This document shows, piece by piece, positions 26,779 to 34,336 of a stretch of 64,000 nt of DNA. Numbering within the stretch: position 1 is the stretch's first letter; the number at the start of each line of letters is the position of its first letter. The stretch is from Sorex araneus (Eukaryota; Chordata; Mammalia; Eulipotyphla; Soricidae), in assembly GCF_027595985.1 (NCBI RefSeq), contig NC_073303.1, positions 374,525,803 through 374,589,802 of the forward strand, read 5' to 3'. The notes under the pieces are model-generated. The model did not search any database. It was given only the letters and a program-made list of their open reading frames with translations, and was not told the origin of the DNA. A program made the translations under genes and the position numbers.

Positions 26779-29700
26779 CAACTGCAAGCATATAGCTCCC
26801 CCGTCGGCAGCAGTGTTATTGTAGGTTCTTTTCACGTGATCACTGAGAGTAAGTGACAGTGAAGTATGGCTGACAGCCAGCGCACCCTCGCTCCAAGCGC
26901 ATGCCTACGTTCTGTGTAAAGTACAGCCCGAGACACACCAGCGTGCAGCACATCTCTGAAGTAGGAAGACCGCATAAATGTCTCTGCAACAAAACTTCCA
27001 GCTCAGCGGTGCCTCGGCTACTCCAAGGCTGGTCCGAGTCAGGCGATGAGGACCTGGCTGGCAGGGGATCCAGCCAGAGGCCACCGATGGCCTGGAAGCC
27101 TGAGCGTATGGACCAAAGGCAACTCTGCTCTGCCCAGTCACAGGGGCAGGGGCGTGGGGTGGGGGGCACTCCGCTTCCCCCAGTTCCATAGTATAATAAA
27201 TGGCTGCACTTACATGAAATCAGGCTAATCTCTTTCCTAATATTCCAAGTGCTTGTAAAAAAAACCTCAAGACTTATGGTTCATTTTAATATAAGACATG
27301 AAAAACCCAAGAAAACAAAATTAGCAACACTCATCAGAACTATTACTACATGTGGGCTGAAAAGAATAGAAATACGTAAAGGTTAAGGGTGGATAATTAA
27401 CGCAAAATTCACATACTCACATCTACAAGCCAAATGTCGCTTTTCCGACTATCTTTAAACCTATTAAGACAAAAACAAGAAAAAGTCTGATTGTGTTTGT
27501 TTCCAATTTATAATGTGTTCGCTTCCAATTTATAATTCCCTGGTATAGATGAGAAGCTGGTAATTACAGGGGCGTGAAACAAACGCAATGAATTTCTGTG
27601 AAAATATTGTTTACTCAAGGATTCTACGTTTTAAGTCACTAAACTCTTTAATTGGAAGAGACCCGGAAACAACTCATTAGGGAGAAGCAACTGCTTTAGG
27701 AAGTCGGGACAGGCGAGAGCATGGCGGACGGGTGCGGCCCTGGGTCCGAGCCTCAGCACCAAACACCACCTTGAAATCCCCGCCAGCAGCTCCGGGGCCC
27801 CAGGGTGCTCCCTGCCCAGATGTCTATACGCAGGGTGCAGGCAGCGTTACCCCCCAGGCTCAGCTCTCTGAATCACGGGGGGGCCTCAAACCTCACCACA
27901 GAGAGCCCCCCAGCCTCAAAAAGCAAAGGCTATATTTTGCTCCTGAGCAAAGTCCTCGTAAGATGAGCCTGGGGCCATGACACGCCAGGGCCCCCAGGGG
28001 CTCTCCGTGTATCACCCCTAACCCTCGCCAAGCATGTGGTCACGTGACTCCCGATGCCATCGGGGACAGGGCAGGCACTGGGTGCATACACGGCCAGCCC
28101 CAGTGAAAAGCCCTGGGCCCCGAGGAACCAACAAGCTCTCTTGGAAGATCACTTTCGTGCCCCTGCTTCTAGATTCTTCTGGGGGCCAGTCCCTGCTTTC
28201 CCAGTCACCCCTGCACCTTTTATCTCTGGCGACTACGTTTCGTGTCCCAGGCTCAGTGCATCGAGCCAGTCACCTCTGGTGGACCCCTGGGTGCCGGTGA
28301 CCCGCCAGAGCACCCTCCTAAGGCAAAGCACTCAACACTGCACTGAACACTGGTCCACACCCCCTTCCCCCCGCCACAGGGGGAAAAACACGATTCTCTT
28401 CACTCACCGGGCGCCACGAGAGGGTTCCACTCCAAGACATGCACCCCACCGCCCCCAGCCCACCCGGGTATGTCAGGTTTGCGTTCTTTCCCTTCCAAAG
28501 GCTTTCCGGCAAAAAGCACTACCGGCCCCACGAGGCCTTCCGGAACCTTCCCAGCCGGAAAGCCGGTCCCTCCACAGCCACTGGCGCTGCCTACAGCCGT
28601 CACTCATCTATTCACCGCCCCGGGTCCGTGTCCCCAGGACTCACCTACCTGCAGGGGCCCCGAGGCAGCTCCGCACCCATCTCCACCCCCAAGGAGGCGA
28701 CCAGTGCCACCAGGGCACAGGCGCCAGAGGGCGTAGGCCGCGCCCGCCGTGCCAGGAGAAACCCCGGGACCCCGCCAGGAGCCACGGGTGCCTGAAGCGG
28801 GACCTGCCAGCTCCATGGCGCCAGCGTGCCGTCCTGCCTGCCCCCAGAGGAACCAAAGGCGGCAGGTGAGTGTGGGTGGGTCCCCGGTGGGCTGCTGGAG
28901 GTCAGAGAGAGCAGCCGGCTGGGGCCCCCTGCGAGGCTGCGGTCACTGCGAGCCGGGCAGATGTGGGGCATCATGTGAGTCATGCGCAGGACGAGAGCCC
29001 GGCACCGCAGTCCCTGGGGAAAACCCACACGAGAGCGGCCCAGAGCTGGTACCGGGCCCTCCCGAGGGCTCCCACGGGCTCTCGAGTTGCTGTCCCTGGT
29101 TTCCGGTGCCACGGGGGACAGGGCAGGCACCAGGTGCAGACACAAGCAGCCCCCGTGACGAGCCCTGGCCCCGAGGGACCGGTGAGATTTCCTGGAAGAT
29201 CACGTTCACGCCTCGGCTGACGGAGGAGTCAAGCCCCCCGGCCCGGCCCGGCCCCTGCTGCTAGATTCTACTGGGACCTGACCCTGCTGTCCAGGGTCGC
29301 CCCTGCGTTCTCTGGGGTGACCGCGCTGTCTCCATCGCTCCCCTGGCTCCATGAGGCCAGGGCCCATGCAACCCCCGAGCCCCACCTTTGCGGGGGGCCA
29401 GAAAGAACCCAAACGTTGGTGGGTGGTGATACGCTCAAGAACAGGAAGAACGGGAAGGTGTGTTGGCCCCGGGACCCGACCCGGCCGTTCCGTCTGGGCA
29501 GGAGACCACGGCGTGTGTTAACGGCCCGCACGGGCCCCGTTTCTGCTGGGCAGTGCCCGGTGCAGGCCCTCAGGGACGGCGTCATGAACGGAGCGGGAGG
29601 TCCGGGGCCCCACTCTGAGGCGAGCTAGCCCCAGTCCAGGGCCCAAGCTGGTCGAGGGGAGGCATGAGCCGTGCAGAGACACCAGGCCATCGTCTCATAG

Positions 29701-32437
29701 GGAGGAACTGGACCCGAGTCTCCACATTCACCTGCTAACCAAGCCAGGCCGGACACCACCACACCCAGGGCAGCGCCGTGCGGCAGAGCCCGGGACCCTG
29801 GACGGGAGGGGAAGGGCCTCCGGGAGCGCTCGGAGGGCGGGAGGGCTGCGGGGGGGACCAGAGGCCCGAGGACGGGACAGGTACTCAGGCGAGTTCTGTC
29901 TTGAATGGTGTCCCGAGACGGTCGGACCCACGGCACAGAGAGTGCACAGGCACAGGGCGAGGAGGAGGGACTGGGAACTCTGCTCAAAGGGCACGGATGT
30001 GGGCTGTAGGCTGTGCACGCACAGGCTCGGGTTCGAGCACCAACACCTCGCGGTCTTCCTGAGCACAGGACGGTGAGCTGCTGCCGCACAGGGCAGGGGT
30101 GGCGCTGAGTGGGGAGGGGAGGGGACGGGGTCTGAGAGGAGCCACAGGTGAGTGCGGGCAAGCGTCCAGGTGGAGACCGGCGGGGGCTGGGGCGCCACAC
30201 CACTGGGCACGAGACCCCCAAGGCCCAAGGGCAACGACCCCCACCTGCTCAAGGAAACCCACCTGGCACTGCACCTCCAGTCCGCGTGGGGAGACAGACC
30301 CTCAACCACCCGCCCTGCCCGATCTGGATCGAGGTTTCGAGCCCCTCCCCCCAGCTCCAGAGAGGCCCACGGGATGACGGGGGCTCGGTCACAGTCACAC
30401 GCTGTCCCCTCACTGGCCGGGGAGGGGGCTGCCATCAGGCTGCTCGGGGCATCAGCAGCTGGCCAGGAGATCAAGCTGGACCCCAGCATCCCCGCGTGAC
30501 CATCCGGGGTGACGGGGGCAAGTGTGCCCTGGGCTGCCCAGGGCCCCGAGGCCAGTCCCCGCTTTCTACGGCACCGCGCTGGTCAGCCTGGGACCCGCGG
30601 GGGGTGACATGCGCCACCCATCTGTCACAGCGCGGCGGCTCTGACCCGGGGACGCAGGGCCCCACGGAGAAGATGCAGACTAGTCTGTCTCCTGGACAGG
30701 CCCCCCAAGCCCCACACCCACCGTCAGGACAGTCTAAAGGAAGAGGCCCCTGAGACAGCCCCCAGGGGAGCCCTAAGGCCGGCGATGACCCCCAGAGGAA
30801 CAACCCCCCCCCCCCCCCGGCACACACCTGCACCGCTAGGCCAGAACCCAGAACCTCCCAGCCCTGGCACCAGGGTGGCAGCCGGGCGTGCCAGGAGGCC
30901 AAGGCTGCGAGAGAACAAGCTCAGCACCGCGCCGCCCTCAAGGGCACGGCGGCAGGTGGAGGGAGGCCCAGAGGAGCGTGGGCACGGCAGCAGGGGCAGG
31001 GCGCAGAGAGGACGCGAGTCCCAGAGAGCAGCATCGGGCTGACACCGGCTCCCTGAGGTCCGGCCTGGATCTGTGAGCGCCCCGGCAGCAGGCCTGGGCG
31101 GGAAGGCCGCGGGGCCTCAGGGGCAGCCAGGCAGGGCTGAGGGAGCGACGGGAGGGCAGGCCGCCTCGGACCCAAGCCTGTGATGACCTGGGCGGGCCCA
31201 GGGGCACAAGACCCCGCACAGGGTCTTAGGGAACAGGAGCTGCGCTGGTTTCTCCGTCTGCTGTCGGTGAAGGTCTCCGAGGCCCGACTAAGCCCTTTCC
31301 ACAACCCCGCACAGAGCTGGGACAGGCCTGTCATTAGCATGTCAGTTCCTGCACGTGTGTGCGGATGAACATCACGGAGGTGCGTATGGATACTCACGAG
31401 TCATCTAAATCTTCCACGATGCCTTTACAGAAAGCCATGCCCAGTAAAAGCACTGAAAGAGGAAAAAAAAAAAAGAGAGAGAGACCATAATGTGTAGCCG
31501 ACCACGCGTGTCATTAGGTGTTCCTGCTTAGTCACCCAGGCGACGTCAGGAGTATTCTACAACCTTGAGAAAAAGAAAAGTGCCCCCCCACCACCACCCA
31601 CGGCACAAGTGATGCAAGAACCAAAGCCCTTCACCTGTGCAGCAACATCTACCTCCCACCCAGAGAGCCCGGGGCTGGCAAGTTGCATGCGGGTGGGGGG
31701 GGGGGGGGAGGGAATCAAACAGGGAGGTGGGTTCTAGGCAGCACTGGCTTCCTCGCGCTCGGCCCATTTTCCTCTTTCACCAGGCCATCTTGGGGGCGTA
31801 GAGACAAAAAAATAAAAATAAAAAAAATAAATAAATAAAAATAAAGCCCCTCCTCCTCCGGGTTCCCCCTCTCCTGCCGCAGCGGGGACGCAGGGTCTAC
31901 ACTGGGGCCCCTCTGCAAGGAAGTAGCAGGTCCCCTCCCAACGCCCCGCCCTCCGCAGGCACCCATGCAAACAAGTGGATGGATGACAGCCCCGCTTAGG
32001 GGATGATTTTCCCCCCCGTGGGTTTTTTTTCGGTTTTTATTTTATTTTATTTTATTCTTTTTGCAGCGCTAGGCATGGAGGCGCCAGGACCGTTAAAGGC
32101 TGCGCACCGTCACGCGTGTCCGCGACCCGCCCGGCCCGCAGCGGCGCGCGCACGGCGCCCCCAGCCCCTGCGCGGCCCCGGCGCGGGGCTGCGGCACTCG
32201 GGGGGCGCCGGGGGCTGGGCAGGGCCCCCCGCCGCGCTCTGACCATGAGCTGCCCTTGGCCCGCGGGCGTCCCCGGGGTGCGGCGGCGGCGGCGGCGGGG
32301 GGCGGGGGCGGGGGTGGGGCGGCTGCGGGGACCCCCGGGGACAGCGTCGGCCGAGCCCCCCCACCGCGCCCCCCGGGGCGGCCTTTACCTGTGGCGCAGA
32401 GTCGCAGGGCGGCCCCGCAGCGCCGCGCGGCTGCCAT
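3336..32437 (-). CDS. TMX3: TMX3: thioredoxin-related transmembrane protein 3 (complete, 16 coding exons)
   Basis: This is a protein disulfide isomerase family member of the ER membrane that catalyses thiol-disulfide exchange in lumenal proteins. The 16 exons listed separately join in frame to 460 codons with no internal stop; from memory the human protein is about 454 residues. Residues 1 to about 25 form a signal peptide (Leu-rich core 17-22). The thioredoxin domain carries the active site C54-G-H-C57 within FYAPWCGHC and the cis-proline of GYPTIKL at P101. Two thioredoxin-fold regions without CXXC follow (about 130-350). N-glycosylation sequons are N259-S-S and N314-T-S. A hydrophobic transmembrane segment spans about 377-398. 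The acidic Pro/Glu-rich cytosolic tail ends in KKTD, which fits the KKXX retrieval signal. The start ATG has a strong context (A at -3, G at +4). All introns are GT-AG. The identification rests on recognised family motifs through every exon. Confidence 0.96.
3612..4602 (-). other. TMX3 intron 15
   Basis: A 0.99 kb intron, very GC-rich at 3.6-4.3 kb, continuous in composition with the GC-rich last exon. The long open frames crossing it on both strands are compositional. Confidence 0.85.
4603..4671 (-). CDS. TMX3: TMX3 exon 15 (juxtamembrane lumenal segment)
   Basis: These 69 bases (23 codons) encode AQGGDSIFHRLKRILFDAKT and then TVV, a basic amphipathic stretch just before the membrane span. 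The acceptor is CACTGTCAG and the donor GTG|GTAAGT. Confidence 0.93.
4672..5088 (-). other. TMX3 intron 14
   Basis: This 417-base GC-rich intron contains no repeat I recognise. Confidence 0.85.
5089..5218 (-). CDS. TMX3: TMX3 exon 14 (b' domain end)
   Basis: These 130 bases encode DELSVPTVVVLNTSNQQYFL and then LDRQIRNAEDMVQFIHSILDGRVE, a very conserved stretch. N314-T-S is a potential glycosylation site. The acceptor is CCTCGCAG and the donor GAA|GTATGA. The exon ends on a codon boundary at residue 346. Confidence 0.97.
5505..5735 (+). mobile_element. LINE-1 ORF2 3'-end relic
   Basis: The plus strand reads GWIKKL, then MEFYLAMTRDEM, recognisable as the degraded C-terminal part of LINE-1 ORF2 ([18 protein letters not shown]). 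It is old and frameshifted, with no intact ends. Confidence 0.65.
5924..6117 (+). mobile_element. tRNA-derived SINE, type I
   Basis: Head GGGGCTGGAGCCATAGCACA with Pol III A and B box-like motifs, then CATCCCATATGGTCCCC, GAGCACCGCC and AATTCCTGAGTGCAGA, and an A-rich tail. This is the common roughly 175-bp SINE of the window. Confidence 0.9.
7315..7484 (-). mobile_element. Old type I-like SINE
   Basis: In reverse orientation it shows the SINE order: GGGCTGGAG head at the right end, diverged B box, and GGCCACACCT near the tail. More diverged than the young copies. Confidence 0.75.
7604..7660 (-). CDS. TMX3: TMX3 exon 13 (b' domain)
   Basis: These 57 bases encode DLQFGHMDGNEYINTLLM, in the F-G-x-M-D-G region. 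The acceptor is GTTGTCAG and the donor GGA|GTAAGT. Confidence 0.93.
7661..8394 (-). other. TMX3 intron 12
   Basis: About 0.73 kb of AT-rich sequence with nothing recognisable. Confidence 0.85.
8395..8448 (-). CDS. TMX3: TMX3 exon 12 (b' domain helix)
   Basis: These 54 bases encode RLKSIIQEVAGNFRGQFHR. The AGNFRGQ stretch differs from the more acidic form I recall in human TMX3, but the frame and splice sites are intact. The acceptor is TTTCCACAG and the donor CAG|GTGGGT. Confidence 0.9.
8640..8697 (-). CDS. TMX3: TMX3 exon 11 (b' domain)
   Basis: These 58 bases encode GKLVAIAVIDEKNSSLEHT. N259-S-S is a potential N-glycosylation site on the lumenal side. The acceptor is TCATTTCAG and the donor CAG|GTATCG. 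Confidence 0.93.
8698..9733 (-). other. TMX3 intron 10
   Basis: About 1 kb containing a GT microsatellite and a C-run (9129-9142). Confidence 0.85.
9016..9065 (+). repeat. (GT)n microsatellite
   Basis: About 50 bases of GT with one TTT interruption. Confidence 0.95.
9734..9832 (-). CDS. TMX3: TMX3 exon 10 (b to b' linker and b' start)
   Basis: These 99 bases encode EYEDGDLSAWINRERFQNYI and then AMDGFVLYELGDT. The DLSAWINRERF helix is characteristic of TMX3. The acceptor is TTTTCCAG and the donor CTG|GTAACG. Confidence 0.94.
11262..11392 (-). mobile_element. Degraded SINE
   Basis: Blocks such as GCTTGGCTCTGTGCTCGGGG and CCTTGCGTGCGGCC match the reversed SINE order. Strongly diverged. Confidence 0.5.
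12256..12420 (-). mobile_element. Old type I-like SINE
   Basis: Reversed SINE with GGGCCACACCTGG near the tail, CAGTGCTCAG repeats, and head remnant GTGCCATCACTCTGGCTC at the right. Confidence 0.75.
13108..13174 (-). CDS. TMX3: TMX3 exon 9 (b-like domain, LVFKD strand)
   Basis: These 67 bases encode YVKLKEIPAVLVFKDGSYFV and then YD, with the P-A-V-L-V-F-K core strand of a thioredoxin-like domain. The acceptor is GACTTGCAG and the donor ATG|GTGAGT. Confidence 0.94.
13175..14940 (-). other. TMX3 intron 8
   Basis: About 1.8 kb. A TC/AC simple repeat sits immediately beyond exon 9; 14.0-14.8 kb is GC-rich without a recognisable gene. Confidence 0.85.
13221..13302 (+). repeat. (TC)n(AC)n compound microsatellite
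   Basis: A TC run is followed by AC, a C-run and a second AC run, about 50 bp upstream (gene sense) of the exon 9 acceptor. Confidence 0.95.
14941..15018 (-). CDS. TMX3: TMX3 exon 8 (b-like domain)
   Basis: These 78 bases (26 whole codons) encode EKYIDVASELIIYTYFYSAF and then EDVVPE. The acceptor is CCTCACAG and the donor GAG|GTAATA. The exon lies just left of the large minisatellite in intron 7. Confidence 0.94.
15333..15500 (+). mobile_element. Old type I-like SINE
   Basis: Contains TAGTACAGCAGGTGGGA, CCTTGCACAAGGCC, CACCCCATGTGGTC and CAGGAGTGACCCCTGAGCA in SINE order, ending in a short A-run. Confidence 0.75.
15785..18718 (+). repeat. 45-bp minisatellite, about 65 copies
   Basis: The unit runs through CTCTGCACTCAGACTCACGG, GGCACAGCACTCTGACC and a variable CTCTCTAGG / TTCCTAGG / TTTCCAGG block. 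The period is 45 bp, so long frames stay open on both strands (+ repeats LCTQTHGAQHSDLSR; - repeats VSLSAEPREVRVLCP). Rare units have CAGACTGCACGG and a 2-bp deletion (CAGCACTGACC). Copies are nearly identical, implying recent expansion or homogenisation. It lies wholly within TMX3 intron 7. Confidence 0.97.
18973..19072 (-). CDS. TMX3: TMX3 exon 7 (b-like domain, first part)
   Basis: These 100 bases encode GALIRPLPSQQMFEHVQRRH and continue to VFFVYIGGESTLK, the start of the first redox-inactive thioredoxin-like domain. The acceptor is CCCCCCAG and the donor AAG|GTACCC. The exon ends on a codon boundary at residue 165. Confidence 0.92.
20048..20222 (+). mobile_element. Type I SINE
   Basis: TACAGCGGGGAGGGTGTTTG, GAGTTCGATCCC, CATCCCATATGGTGCCCC, AATTCCTGAGTGCAGAGCC, then a tail of A with TAA repeats. 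Confidence 0.85.
20574..20701 (+). mobile_element. Internally deleted type I SINE with TSD
   Basis: It has a complete head and tail but lacks the middle (GGTCCCC to CAGGAGTAAC). It is flanked by ACAACTCCGG at 20564-20573 and 20702-20711, a direct target duplication. Confidence 0.88.
21341..21421 (-). CDS. TMX3: TMX3 exon 6 (end of thioredoxin domain)
   Basis: These 81 bases encode LLKGDLAYSYRGPRTKDDIV and then EFAHRVSG, the last strand and helix of the catalytic domain (the KDDIVEFAHRV helix is typical). The acceptor is CACGTAAG and the donor GG|GTAAGT. Confidence 0.94.
21524..21690 (+). mobile_element. Old type I-like SINE
   Basis: GGCTGGAGGACGCTTGCCC, GTACGGTTCCCCGAGC, AGGAGTGATTCCTGAGCACA, GCCAGGTGTGCCCC in SINE order. 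Confidence 0.7.
22412..22553 (-). mobile_element. Old SINE
   Basis: Reversed: TGTCTGGGCCACCCTGGAG, CTCCTGGTGGGCTCCGG, AACCTGGGTTGGCCGCACGC. A further similar scrap follows at about 22585-22650. Confidence 0.65.
22846..23207 (+). mobile_element. Solo LTR of an endogenous retrovirus
   Basis: This 362-bp element begins TGTAGGGAGCC and ends GCCCGCA, flanked by GGGGAGA on both sides (22839-22845 and 23208-23214). It has a TATA-like TATAAGTA at 23077-23084 and AATAAA at 23099-23104, followed by a T/C-rich then GC-rich end, the U3-R-U5 order of an LTR. No internal retroviral sequence or second LTR adjoins it, so it is a solo LTR. The TG...CA ends suit a retroviral LTR; class assignment (betaretrovirus-like) is tentative. 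Confidence 0.75.
23397..23442 (-). CDS. TMX3: TMX3 exon 5 (cis-proline motif)
   Basis: These 46 bases encode SVASEFGVRGYPTIKL. The GYPT sequence supplies the cis-proline (P101) that packs against the active site in thioredoxin folds. The acceptor is TCATCAAG and the donor CT|GTAAGT. Confidence 0.95.
23443..26421 (-). other. TMX3 intron 4
   Basis: About 3 kb. The part nearest exon 5 (23.45-24.2 kb) is AT-rich; 25.4-26.3 kb is GC-rich with a G-run and open frames on both strands that look compositional. A CA tract lies at about 23523-23550. No exon or gene is supported. Confidence 0.8.
26422..26545 (-). CDS. TMX3: TMX3 exon 4 (CGHC active site)
   Basis: These 124 bases encode residues 49-90, beginning FYAPWCGHCKKLEP. 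The CGHC redox pair and flanking W53 are the hallmark of a catalytically active PDI-type thioredoxin domain. The donor is CCA|GTAAGT. The reading frame matches exons 3 and 5. Confidence 0.97.
26546..27420 (-). other. TMX3 intron 3
   Basis: About 0.87 kb, containing the long CA microsatellite and otherwise unremarkable AT-rich sequence. Confidence 0.85.
26707..26776 (+). repeat. (AC)35 microsatellite
   Basis: About 70 bases of uninterrupted AC, followed by CCCC. It is likely polymorphic. Confidence 0.97.
27421..27460 (-). CDS. TMX3: TMX3 exon 3 (start of thioredoxin domain)
   Basis: This 40-base microexon-sized segment encodes FKDSRKSDIWLVD, the first strand of the thioredoxin fold just before the active-site exon. 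The acceptor is TTAATAG and the donor GAT|GTGAGT. It ends on a codon boundary (residue 48). Confidence 0.92.
28040..28260 (+). repeat. Diverged direct duplication in intron 2, copy 1
   Basis: It shares GGGGACAGGGCAGGCAC, then CCGAGG, TGGAAGATCAC, TAGATTCT and CTGGGG-type blocks in the same order with copy 2 about 1.05 kb to the right. The copies are diverged with small indels. Confidence 0.65.
29095..29320 (+). repeat. Diverged direct duplication in intron 2, copy 2
   Basis: It matches copy 1 block by block, including GGGGACAGGGCAGGCACC, TGGAAGATCACG and CTAGATTCTACTGGG. A GGCCC-repeat insertion separates two of the blocks. Confidence 0.65.
31398..31452 (-). CDS. TMX3: TMX3 exon 2 (signal peptide core and cleavage region)
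   Basis: These 55 bases encode VLLLGMAFCKGIVEDLDDS, completing the signal peptide and entering the mature lumenal chain. The acceptor follows a pyrimidine tract ending CTTTCAG. The donor is TC|GTGAGT. The frame joins exons 1 and 3 exactly. Confidence 0.93.
31453..32388 (-). other. TMX3 intron 1
   Basis: This short first intron of about 0.94 kb contains a G-run (about 31694-31708) and an A/T-rich simple tract (31805-31845). The 5' part is still CpG island. Confidence 0.85.
32389..32437 (-). CDS. TMX3: TMX3 exon 1 (start codon, signal peptide N-region)
   Basis: It holds 16 codons plus one base, starting MAAARRCGAALRLCAT. The donor reads CACAG|GTAAAG. The ATG lies in gcgaccATGG, a strong Kozak context. 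It sits inside the CpG island. The basic and Ala/Leu-rich start fits a signal peptide. Confidence 0.93.
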
Positions 32438-32542
32438 GGTCGCCGCAGGAGCAGCCGGAGCCGACGCGGCCGAGGGCACGGACGGGACCCGGCAGCGCCG
32501 CCTCCGCGCCCGGAAAGGGAAGCGCGGCCCGGGGCGCGGACG

Positions 32543-32544
<2 letters not shown>

Positions 32545-32577
<33 letters not shown>
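32545..32577 (+). repeat. (CGG)11 trinucleotide repeat in the presumed 5'UTR
   Basis: Eleven uninterrupted CGG units (CCG on the gene strand) lie about 110-140 bases upstream of the TMX3 ATG. Depending on the start site this tract is 5'UTR or core promoter. Confidence 0.85.
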
Positions 32578-32578
<1 letters not shown>

Positions 32579-32585
32579 CGCGTCT

Positions 32586-32760
32586 CCTCTGCGCAGGCGC
32601 GCGCGGTGCTAGGCAGGGCGGGGGGACCGGGCCGGGTTCCCGCAGCGGCGCGGCCGCGTCCCGCCTGCGCAGGCGCGCTCCAGGGTGGGTGCAGGGGGGC
32701 GGGCCCGGCTCCCGCAGCGAGGCGGCCGCGTCCCGTCTACGCAGGCGCGCTCGCGGGGCG
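32586..32760. promoter_or_regulatory. Tandem NRF1-like sites in duplicated promoter units
   Basis: The core gcgcaggcgcg recurs near 32591 and 32667 and as acgcaggcgcg at 32739, spaced 76 and 72 bases. The second and third lie in clear tandem copies sharing CCCGCAGCG and GGCCGCGTCCCG. A further TGCATGCGCAG is near 32772. These fit the known NRF1 consensus; binding is inferred. Confidence 0.6.
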
Positions 32761-33299
32761 GGGGGCCGCAGATGCATGCGCAGTCGGAGCGGCGCGGGGC
32801 AGGGAGGCCGTAGGCGCAGGCGCGGGCGCAGTGGGCGTGGTCTGGCCTGGCTGCGGGCCCGCAGCACCGAGCGTGGGAACCCTGCTACCCGGGAGCTCTC
32901 CCGGCCGTCTTTGGAGCCTCGGAGAGGGCACCGGGCACCCGAACGCGGCTTGTCCTGGTCTTCAGGCAGCCCTGCGGCCTCGCCGCGTGCAGGGAGCGCG
33001 CCCGACCGTGCCCAGAAGCGGCTTTGGGGAGCCGCTTGTGCAAAACCCACTTGTGCTCTTGCAATCTTCTTTGGGGGCAGTGGGAAGTCCGCCCGATGGC
33101 AGAAAGGGAGGGATGCTATTAAAGACAGTCCCGGTAGAACACGCCTTTCATAAGCTTTGGACCCCGAAAAGAAAGGGGCGACAGCATATAGGGGTCAGCG
33201 CCGCGCCCCCGCCCGTCTGCGGCGGTGACCCTGAGCTCAGAGCCCGCTGGGGCGCAAAACCGAGAAATAGGAAAGTCATTATAGCATTGGGGGGATAAA

Positions 33300-33550
33300 T
33301 TATTCTGTTTTCTGATGATTTTTAGTGAAATATTCTAAAGTGCATCGTTAACTCTGCCCAGAGGGAGAGAACAGCGGGTGGGCGTTTGCTCTCACACAGT
33401 GGGCTCAGGTTCTGGCCCCCAACGCCCTTGTGGGTCGCTCAAGCCCAACCTGGAGTGAACCCCGAGTGTAGGACCAGTCGGGAAATCCTGAGTCCTGCCC
33501 AGTGTGGCCCAAAACAACCCTTGTTACCTCTTATTTTCTAAACAACAAAG
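33300..33550. other. Upstream flank of the TMX3 CpG island
   Basis: This is the transition from CpG island to AT-rich intergenic DNA, with a possible very old SINE remnant at about 33390-33530 and no exon. Confidence 0.5.
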
Positions 33551-33712
33551 GGACTGGGAAGATAGTAGAGTGGGAAGGGCAAGGGCTTGCAGGGGGCCAG
33601 CCGGGTTCGGTCCTGGTTCCCCCACGTGCCCCCCCCCCCCCCCCCCCGCCAACCCCAGCAAGAGTCAGCCCTGAGCACTGTCGTGTGTGCCCCTCCCCAT
33701 AAATTAAATAAA
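33551..33712 (+). mobile_element. Old SINE interrupted by a C-run
   Basis: GGGACTGGGAAGATAGTAGAG, CCGGGTTCGGTCCTGG, a long C-run, then GTCAGCCCTGAGCACTG and an A/T-rich tail. Confidence 0.7.
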
Positions 33713-33984
33713 AGCAATATAGTTTTAAACCTAGTTCCTCTTCACTCATTTGCCTTTAATGAACTGTATACCCATCAATTAATAGGATTTTTAATAAGAC
33801 ACTTATCTACCTGTTACGACAGCAAAAACAGATTAATTAGGAGAAGTGACGGGCAACAGTGTTCAAGCAATATCACTCTCCACCTCAGCTTTTCAATGGT
33901 GGGACCACTAGCCACGTATAGCATCTGGTTTGAGGCAGAATCTCATTTTACTTTCTTATATTTCAACTGAAATTTTTTAAAAAT

Positions 33985-34144
33985 GGACCACACCTGGTGA
34001 TGCTCAGGACTTCCTCCTGACTGTGCTCAGGCATCATTCCTGGCAGGGTTTGGGGACCACATGGGGTGTTGGGGATGGCCAATCTATGCCTAGGTAGGGC
34101 ATATGCCAGGCCAGCACCACACCCGCTGCACTGTCGCTCCAGCC
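33985..34144 (-). mobile_element. Old type I-like SINE
   Basis: Reversed: CACACCTGGTGATGCTCAGG, ATCATTCCTGGCAGGGTTTG, and head GCACTGTCGCTCCAGCCC at the right. Confidence 0.8.
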
Positions 34145-34336
34145 CTCAACTTAAATTTCAAATCTGATATTTGATTCAGATAATGAAACGGTTTTAAGTA
34201 CTTCTAGAAAACCTTGCTTATATGAAGTTGCTTTTCAAGGAGATGAAATCTGAATCCTGAAAACTTTAGAATCTGAGATGACAGACACAATAAATAGTAA
34301 CTATTCATTAGATTTTGAATATATGTAAAACAAAAT

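Larger units (their letters stand above)
27461..31397 (-). other. TMX3 intron 2, GC-rich with internal duplication
   Basis: About 3.9 kb, strikingly GC-rich from 27.7 to 31.3 kb, giving long but unconvincing open frames on both strands. It contains a diverged direct duplication (28040-28260 and 29095-29320) and a C-run at 30806-30820. There is no recognised gene. Confidence 0.8.
32050..33050 (-). promoter_or_regulatory. TMX3: CpG-island promoter of TMX3
   Basis: About 1 kb of very CpG-dense sequence covers exon 1 and its upstream side, with no TATA box near the start. It has GC boxes, several NRF1-like GCGCAGGCGCG motifs and a CGG tract, typical of a housekeeping promoter with dispersed initiation. 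The transcription start is probably between 32450 and 32700. Divergent transcription to the right is possible but not shown by the sequence. Confidence 0.8.

Noticed and set aside
28054..28869. 271-codon plus-strand frame in intron 2
   Set aside because: Low-complexity Pro/Arg/Ser composition, inside a GC-rich duplicated intron segment, with no recognisable domain.
32438..32479. In-frame upstream extension of TMX3 beginning at 32479
   Set aside because: The upstream codon is GTG; the ATG at 32437 has a strong context and gives the expected signal peptide.
32116..33153. 345-codon plus-strand frame in the CpG island
   Set aside because: CpG-island frame rich in Arg/Gly/Ala, antisense to TMX3 exon 1 and its promoter; not a protein family.
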